Below, in pieces: positions 57,544 to 64,000 of a stretch of DNA of 64,000 nt. The stretch's first letter is position 1. Each line of letters opens with the position of its first letter. The position numbers were made by a program, and so were the translations under genes. Source of the stretch: Adiantum capillus-veneris (lineage: Eukaryota > Streptophyta > Polypodiopsida > Polypodiales > Pteridaceae); the NCBI GenBank assembly GCA_014529385.2, contig CM043958.1:141030234-141094233 (forward strand). Direction: 5' to 3'. The notes beneath the pieces were generated by a model, which was not told where the DNA came from, ran no database searches, and saw nothing but the letters and a program-made list of their open reading frames with translations.

Positions 57544-59901
57544 TCATGTACCATCATAAAGAATCTTTTCCAAAGAGAGTGCTTCAGAGTCCTTGACAAG
57601 ATCTTCATTGTTTGGCCCCTTGGAATTTTGATTTGTGTTACACTCATGCTTCATGGAACAATACTTACATGGGATAGTTGCCTTTTGCTCTGGTAGATCC
57701 TTTGGTAGAAGGCGACTCAAGTAAGGCTTCAAGCGATAGCCGTTTACCTTCCTGGAGTGCTCTTTCCCATTCAAGTCCATAAGTTGATAGTAACTTGAAT
57801 TGAAAGCCTTCTTGACTATGTATGGCCCCTGCCATCTTGTTTCAAATTTGGCATCAAAACGATTATCGAGTCGATTGTCATACCTTAGCACAAGATCTCC
57901 TTCATTGATGCCTTTGTCCTTCAGTTTCTTGTCAAGCTTCTCCTTTGTCTGTGTGGCTTTCCTCCTATAGCACTCGTATGCTGCTTCTCTTTTCCACTCA
58001 AGCTGAGCTAAGGTAAGAAGTCGATCCATCCATGCTTCTTGATCATCTTGTACTGATTTGCCATGAAGTCGCATTGTTGGAATGTTTAGCTCAATTGGCT
58101 GTAAAGCCTCTTGACCATAGACCAAGTGAAATGGTGTGAACTCCGTGGCTTCCCTATATGTGGTTGGATACGCCCACAAGGCACCATCCAAGAAGTCATC
58201 CCACAACTTTGTCTTTTTTTTCACCATCTTTCTAATGATGCCTGCAATGACACCATTAGCTTTTTCTACCAAACCATTTGATTGGGGATAGTAGGGTGTA
58301 CTGTGACGATGTAGAATGCGAAGTTCTTCACAGACTTCTGTGAGCAATCCCTTTCTAAACCCTAGACCATTATCAGAAACAATCTCCAAAGGTGTGCCAA
58401 ATCTACAACAAATGTGAGTGTAGACGAATTTTCTCACTGTCCTCTCATTTACCTTTGCCACACTTTGTGCTTCCACCCACCTAGTCATATAGTCTACAGC
58501 CACTAGAATGTAGAGTTTACCATTTTTTGTCCTAGGCAGAGGACCCATAGCATCAATGCCCCACTTTTCAAAGGGTTCATTTGCAAGCACGATTTGCCTT
58601 GGACCATAAATCAATCTTCTATTCCCATTTACCTGACAATTGTGACAACTTTTACACCAATGTTGGACATCCACATGCAGACTTGGCCAAACATACCCCG
58701 CAAGCAAAATCTTCTTCACAGTTAATTCTTGGGAAAAATGACCACCACATGCCTCTTCATGAAAACCTTTTAGAATGGCTGGAATTTCCGCGATAGTTGG
58801 TACTCTTCTGCACACTTTATCCTTCCCTCTTTGATAGAGGGAGCCTTCTAGGAAGAGATACATGCTTGCCTTCTTCATGAGTCTCCTCTTCTGAGCTTTT
58901 GTGAAGTCTGGTGGAAACTCACCCTCCAAAATGTAGCCAATGATGGGAGCCAATGACTCCAATCCCTGGTACCTCGGTTGCTTCACAGCAGCCGCCACCA
59001 TGATGACCTGCACTTCTTTCTCTACACATGCAACAGCTTGTTATGCAAGTAAATCAGCATCTTCATTTTGTTTCCTAGGAATATGATATAATTGCACCTC
59101 CTCAAATTGATTAAATAGCCTACGGATGGTATGAACTTTGGCCCTTAGTCTTTCATTTTTGCATGCCCAAATGCCTAAAATCTGCTTCACAATGAGAAGT
59201 GAATCCCCTTTTACAATGAGACGTTGTATACCATGGCCAATGCATATTTTTAAACCATGAAGTAGTGTGTCATATTCTGCTTCATTGTTGCTAGCTGAAC
59301 TTGGTAGATTGAACTTCTCTTTCATGACCACCTCTCCACTTGGGTTGAGCAACACTAGCCCTCCCCCTGCTTTTCCTGTGGCTCGACGAAAAGCTCCATC
59401 AAAGAACAAGGTAAAAGCATTAGGAATACTTTTTGGTGGTGGCAATGGTAGGGTCTTTACTTCAGGCACCTTAATCTCCTTTTCATGCACCCTATAAGTG
59501 AGAATCCCTGCCAATTGTGCACGCACACTATCTTCTACCTTGAAAGAGTATTGAAACTCTTGCAACTCCATAATCCACTTTGAGATCCTAGTACTAAGAT
59601 TCATTTGAGATGACACCCAAGGGAACAAATTTTTTGCAGTGAGAATTACAAAAGGTTTTGGTAGCAGGTAGAATCTAAACTTTCTCACCGCAAACATGAG
59701 AGAAAGCATCATGAGTTCTGCTTCTGTGTAGTCTCTCTCCAAAGCATTCATGACCCTACTAGCAAAGTAGATAGGTCGCATCCTTGTACTGTGGGGATCT
59801 TGTTGTAACAAAACTGCACCAATTGTTTCTTTCCCAGCACTAGAGCTAACAAAGAATGTGTACTCCCAACAAGGAGGCATGAGTGTTGGTAGCTCTGACA
59901 A
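57544..59901 (-). pseudogene. Tat-type gypsy pol: RNase H, second RNase H, integrase
   Basis: In the coding direction this runs from an RT-linked RNase H (GKETIGAVLLQQDPHSTRM and RPIYFASRVMNALERDYTEAE) to a second, archaeal-type RNase H. The second domain shows FFDGAFRRATGKAGGGLVL, SNNEAEYDTLLHGL and VKGDSLLIVKQI, then RKQNEDADLLA, with D-E-D-D positions present. After one in-frame TAA (59041-59043) comes the integrase. It has a zinc region (HEEACGGHFS, CKSCHNCQ), core residues in WGIDAMGPL, SDNGLGF and NGLVEKAN, and a C-terminal GDLVLRYD segment. A second RNase H marks the Tat lineage. Upstream coding sequence is cut at 59903 by the CACTA transposon. Apart from the stop, the frame is clean, so the loss is recent. 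Confidence 0.9.
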
Positions 59902-59937
59902 ACACTACAAGAGGTTGTGTGCTCTTGTGACGCTGTT

Positions 59938-60152
59938 AGCGACGGAAATACACTGGGTTTTTATAACCCCCGGCGTCGCTAAAACCGTCGCTACGAGCGT
60001 CGCTATATGCGTCGCTATAGGAGTCGCTATATGCGTCGCTATATAGCGACGGTCATAGCGACGGTTATAGCGACGTTTACACAGAAGACTATAGCGACGC
60101 TCATAGCGACGCTACAGAGCCATAAATAGCGACACTTATAGCGACGCCCGAG
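59938..60152. repeat. Subterminal AGCGACG repeats of the CACTA element
   Basis: About fifteen copies of AGCGACG or its complement CGTCGCT, often followed by TATA, fill 215 bp. Most complement copies come first and most forward copies after, and they meet in the palindrome GTCGCTATATAGCGAC at about 60036-60051. Such motifs are transposase-binding sites in En/Spm. Confidence 0.9.
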
Positions 60153-60512
60153 AGAATTTTTTTTTGGTGGCAGGGCATTGAATGCCCTGCCACCCATCAA
60201 CCATATTGTACTTGATTCACTTTTTAAAAAAAGTGCAAGGGTAGATAATGGACCCAAAATAGTCACCCACAAGACGCATTGTTTGCAAAATTGACAATTG
60301 TACACATCATAGGCAAAATGAATTCATTGGCAAATGTAATAATGACAATTGTACAACATCATAGGCATAAAGAATTGATTGGCAAAAGGAACTGCGGTGA
60401 CAAATGTAATAATATACATGGTTCAAAAAGACGTATAAAATCCGTCTCATGATACATAAGCTATGAGAAACCCTAAACTAATGCTATCTAGCTACGGCTA
60501 AACTGACGTCAT
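60153..60512. other. CACTA 3' flank of the transposon gene; no gene
   Basis: AT-rich sequence with two near repeats (ACAATTGTAC and AAATGTAATAATGACAATTG, 60290-60410). It probably includes the 3' UTR of the gene ending at 60513. Confidence 0.5.
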
Positions 60513-61822
60513 CTAGTCAGACGTCTCATCGCGTCCAAGCGGCGTATCTGTCGGATTCTGCAAAAAAAGACAATAAGACAGCTTTCAGTAAGTATAAACA
60601 TATAACGACATTTATAAAACAATACAAAAAATAAAAAAGAGTAAACCCTAATACTAACCATGCCGCCGCGAGAACTGAGAATGTCCACCAGGGCGTTAAA
60701 GCCCTTCCTGCCTGCGTACTCGCGCTCGTACGGTGTGGGATCACGTCCTGTCATCGACCACTGTCAAAACATACAAAGATTTCATTATGTTAGAACTAAA
60801 AAACTCATAAACCCTAAACTATCGAACATAAAGAGCAATGTGAAAACACTTACAAAATCGGCCTCAAATGATGCCCATCCACCGCTCCCCAAGTGGTGCG
60901 AGCTCCCTGCCTCTACTCGCGCTCTGGCTGCATCCTTTTGTTGCTTCCACTTGTCGGGATTCTCGCGCGCTGCTTTCTTCGCATTCTTCCAATCTTCTTT
61001 GGCCAGCCAATCTGGCCTGTTCCACCCATTCTTGATTGCTTTTTGCACTTCGGAACGCTTGTGTTTGCAGTATTCGTGCATTCGAATCTTCATCAGGTCT
61101 TCATTGAAGCGCTGATCCCGTGTTGGAACAGGAAACTCATCATGAAGTATGCTGATGACTCTGTTTTTTAAATCACTTGGTACTTCACTCCATTTGTTTA
61201 GTATGTAGTGTCTAAACAGCTGAGAGCAAAGACCACGCATGCGCGAGATCACCTTCTTGCCGTCATCATCCATGATGATGCCGCCGCTGATGTCGATGGA
61301 GTAAGGCAAGCCCTCTGGCCGGTGATGCGTGAACCTGGGTGTCCCGACAGGGGTCTCTAGCGGCATGTTGATGGGGATACGGACGTCAGGTGTCTCCACC
61401 GGCGTCTGGGCCCCGAAGCGAGGAGTGTCGAGTGGGGTGGCTCCTGGCGGAGTAGGTAGAGGTGTGTAGCTTCTAGGAACAGTCAGCCGTGCAAAACCTG
61501 GCGTAGATGGCGATGCTGTGGCTGGTGTGGGGGCGGGCAAAGAAGGGGAGGGTAAAGAGCCTCGTCGAACATGAGCCGGTGTGGAGGCATCGGTGGCGGA
61601 ATCCCCACAACAACCGCCACTGCCACCACTAGAGCGCCGGTGTCTAGACGAGTGTGAAGCTCGTCTCGTCGACGCCGAAGCTTCGGAGCGCGCCGAATGC
61701 TCCGAAAGAGAGGGAGATGCGGATGGAGTAGGAACGCGCGATGATGCGCCAGAGCGATGACGCTCCACGTACCACTGTCTCTGCTGCGGTGACAAAGAAG
61801 AAAGAAACTCCTCATCATCCAT
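60513..61822 (-). CDS. CACTA-encoded second protein, PF03004-type, three exons
   Basis: Exon 1 (61822-60854) starts MDDEEFLSSLSPQQRQWYVE. A Ser/Pro/Thr-rich region follows (about residues 25-165). Then comes a domain with MRGLCSQLFRHYILNKWSEV, FNEDLMKIRMHEYCKHKRSE and IKNGWNRPDWLAKEDWKNAK, the pattern of the plant En/Spm transposase family PF03004. Exon 2 (60760-60659) reads WSMTGRDPTPYEREYAGRKG. Exon 3 (60557-60513) ends ETSD and a stop. Splice sites are DF|GTAAGT, GACAG|TGG, ATG|GTTAGT and TTGCAG|AAT, all phase 0, giving 371 residues. A possible acceptor (TAATGCAG) just before the start codon suggests a 5' UTR intron. The product should bind the terminal repeats or assist transposition. It is open and may be functional. 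Confidence 0.8.
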
Positions 61823-62093
61823 ACCTGCATTAAACACACGAATATTTAACTTAATATTGAATGAATAGAGTAGACAATGACGCAAAGACCATTAAATACA
61901 ATGACGTAATGACGCATATAAATACAATGACACAATGAATTGAGTGATAGAAGAGGCAAGTCGAAAACTCAGAATTTTCAATCAAAAGATGTGAGCGCGA
62001 GTAGAAAAGAGCGTTATACACCATGGAAGGTACTTAGAGAGCCAGAGCTTTTACAACACGGAGCAAAATTGTTCAAATACAATATTTGTGGCT

Positions 62094-64000
62094 TTAAGAG
62101 ATCTCTCTCTCATCCTCGCATAACTCAGCATAAATTTCTATATCTATATAGAGCTCTCCGTTTAAACACATATCCTCTGCTTCATTTTGTAGCTCCTCTG
62201 CATGCACCCCATATAGAGTAGTAGCATCTTGATGCTCATCTGGCACCACCGCAGCGGCTTCTGATTGAGCTTCTCTGATCTCCTCCATTGATGTCGTTGT
62301 GATTGGCACATGCTAGCCTTCATACGTCCTTGCACTACGAGGGGCTACCTCTATGACGTACCACCAGTTTGATGTAGACTTTGTAGGATGAAATATTACC
62401 TGCCAGAGCCACATAACTTACATGAGAGCTTTCAAGCACATAACTTGTAAAAGGGGGATGTTAACTATTTACATACTTACTTGTTCACAATGCTCGGGTA
62501 GTACGAAAGTGTCTCTTAGGTCAGTCCATTTCTTAGTAGAATCCACCTCAATAAAACCAGACTCTCCTCTACGCACAGTAGCGTTGCGACCCTCCATGAT
62601 TATCTTGAACCATTGCACGTCGAACAAGTCGACAAAAAATCCTCTGTAATCGATCCTCAAAATCTCTTGCAGCGTGCCGAAGTAAGTGAGTTCCGCCACC
62701 ATAGGATCTGCATCAGAGGAACGTCGTCGACTAGACTGTTCAAATTTTGCCATGATTCCATAATCTTGAGTAAAACGCTTTTTGTCGATTCGTTCCACCC
62801 TAAAATGTCGACCTTTACACCATGCTGCTGTGTATGACTTATACTACAAGGAACAAAGATTATGAGTGGCCGTTCAAACATTTATAAATAAAGTCACTTG
62901 CTAGTCGTACATTGCAAACTTACCTTGGTCGCGCAACCCCGAGAGTACTCCCACTCTTCTTCAGTCACTTCGTCACCGCATTGTTGTGCGCTTTTCAATT
63001 GGTTGTGCAACCATCTTAAGCTCATGAAGGTTGGTAGGCTCTCCAGAACCGCTAGATAGTGCATCGGTGGTCGTCTTCCCCGTCTCCACTCGATTCGTGC
63101 CCTTTGTCGCTCTTGCTTTGCATCCTCATATTGTGAAATCCACTTTTGCATCACTGGATTGTGAAGCATGCAAAATCGGTTGATTTTAGCCTCTAGATCT
63201 TCCGTCATCTTCTTCTCAACACCGAGATTGCACATGACAATCCCAGATATGCGCTCATCATCTATGGTTCGCCATAGCGTGTCCCGGGATTTATCAAATC
63301 CGTCTAGCCACTCTCCAATGTACACTAGGGACTCTGATACCAACCAACCTTCTGCCATGCTACCCTCCGAACGTGCCTTTTGACGCACATATCCCTTAAG
63401 CGTTTTCATGAAACGCTCTAAGAAGAACATCCATCTGGAATGAACTGTGCCAGCTATTTCCACCTCATCAACTATGTGAACAAGAAGATGCACCTGAATG
63501 GTTAGCATTGTAGTAGGAAAATGTTTCTCAAACATGCACACAAGCTCCGCAGCATTTAGTTTGGCGAATGGTATGGAGTCTACGTTGATCTCCTTTTGTG
63601 AGATCCATTGCACCAGCTTTGCAAGTTTGTAGATTGTGTTACGGATGTCGAGAGACAAACATCCCTCAATGGCAACCGGTAAAATAAATTGTAAAGTATG
63701 TGCAGCAATGATATTAAAGTCCACATTTTATGCAATGATATTAAAGTCCACTATGAACGTACCTGACGATCCACATTTCTAAGGTCAACTCTGGCTCCCA
63801 AAGTATCTTTCTTGCCGGTCAAATGGTCCCATAGTAGATTACCCACATTCTTGAATATGTGCATTGGATCGAGCAAGTGATTGATCATGAGTCGGGGCCA
63901 GTATGGTAACTCGTACCATAGAGATAGTCTCTTCATCCCTGGAGGCAATCCGTCATCGCACATCTCCTTCTGCTCTAACCATACTTGCGCAGACATCCTT
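62094..64000 (-). pseudogene. CACTA TNP2-type transposase, 3' part, with a probable internal deletion
   Basis: The minus strand has LWYELPYWPRLMINHLLDPM and HIFKNVGNLLWDHL (63751-63930), typical of TNP2 (PF02992). Next is the DUF4218 region with LPVAIEGCLSLDIRNTIYKL, VHLLVHIVDEVEIAGTVHSR and KARSEGSMAEGWLVSESL (62924-63724). Then, after an intron (62844-62923), KGRHFRVERIDKKRFTQDYG and a DUF4216 region with MVAELTYFGTLQEILRIDYR (62481-62843). After another intron come VIFHPTKSTSNWWYVIEVAP (62399 down) and TAG at 62313. An acidic reading continues to 62094. Splice sites are consensus and phase 0. Between DLRNVDRQ and VDFNIIAAH roughly 70 residues usual for the family seem missing, beside a 27-bp tandem duplication, so the enzyme is probably inactive. 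The N-terminus is outside the window. Confidence 0.82.

Larger units (their letters stand above)
59903..64000 (-). mobile_element. CACTA (En/Spm) transposon, one end and coding part
   Basis: The terminus CACTACAAGAGGTTGTG begins at 59903, preceded by CAA as the likely 3-bp target duplication. Subterminal repeats (59938-60152), a PF03004-type gene (60513-61822) and a TNP2-type transposase gene (62094-64000) follow, both genes on the minus strand. It is inserted in the Tat-type gypsy pol. The other terminus lies beyond the window. Confidence 0.9.

Noticed and set aside
59938-60152. CRISPR-like or satellite array
   Set aside because: The motif is 7 bp, occurs in both orientations, has irregular spacing and lies next to a CACTA terminus, so it is a subterminal repeat array.

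Overview
The window looks like nuclear DNA of a land plant with a large, transposon-rich genome. The evidence is plant-type Ty1/copia, Ty3/gypsy, L1-type LINE and CACTA elements, GT-AG and GC-AG introns, and one host gene whose exons are 25 kb apart. No rRNA, organellar or bacterial features were seen. I cannot name the species. A fern, lycophyte or gymnosperm-scale genome would fit, but that is inference.

Host gene: three plus-strand exons (3020-3070, 28343-28471, 29039-29209) splice in phase 0. They encode the last 116 residues of an alpha/beta-hydrolase resembling the lipid droplet-associated hydrolase (LDAH) family. The exons before 3020 lie outside the window. The first intron in view is about 25.3 kb, starts with a GC donor, and consists almost wholly of nested transposons.

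Positions 1-28300 are dominated by one LINE family, called LINE-A here: coiled-coil ORF1, then an endonuclease-RT-CCHC ORF2. Its 3' end carries a short hairpin and a (TC)n tract instead of poly(A). Two copies sit between (TC)n/(GA)n microsatellites on both sides. Seven more form a head-to-tail minus-strand array (13951-24500), with purine/pyrimidine tracts at nearly every junction. This looks like a LINE that targets (TC)n, including its own relatives' tails. The same intron holds an L1-type LINE with a 19-bp target duplication inside a gypsy remnant, a second L1-type fragment, zinc-knuckle gag/ORF1 remnants, and exact tandem duplications of 194 and 632 bp.

Positions 29210-46640 are AT-rich intergenic DNA. 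They hold two halves of a gypsy family in opposite orientations (32540-35175 plus, 38100-41440 minus), a DUF659/hAT transposase remnant, several short tandem duplications, a long (TG)n tract, and an LTR with a tRNA-Asp-type primer-binding site.

Positions 46637-54795 hold an old copia element interrupted by a second copy of the same family (49451-54698). The inner copy is structurally complete: 226/227-bp LTRs, PBS, polypurine tract and the 5-bp target duplication AGATC. Its genes are broken.

Positions 55150-64000 hold a minus-strand Tat-type gypsy element (RNase H, second RNase H, integrase). A CACTA (En/Spm) transposon interrupts it at 59903 and runs off the window. That transposon shows a CACTACAAGA terminus, AGCGACG subterminal repeats, a spliced PF03004-type gene and a TNP2-type transposase. 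Almost everything except the hydrolase exons is mobile DNA, and most of it is decayed.
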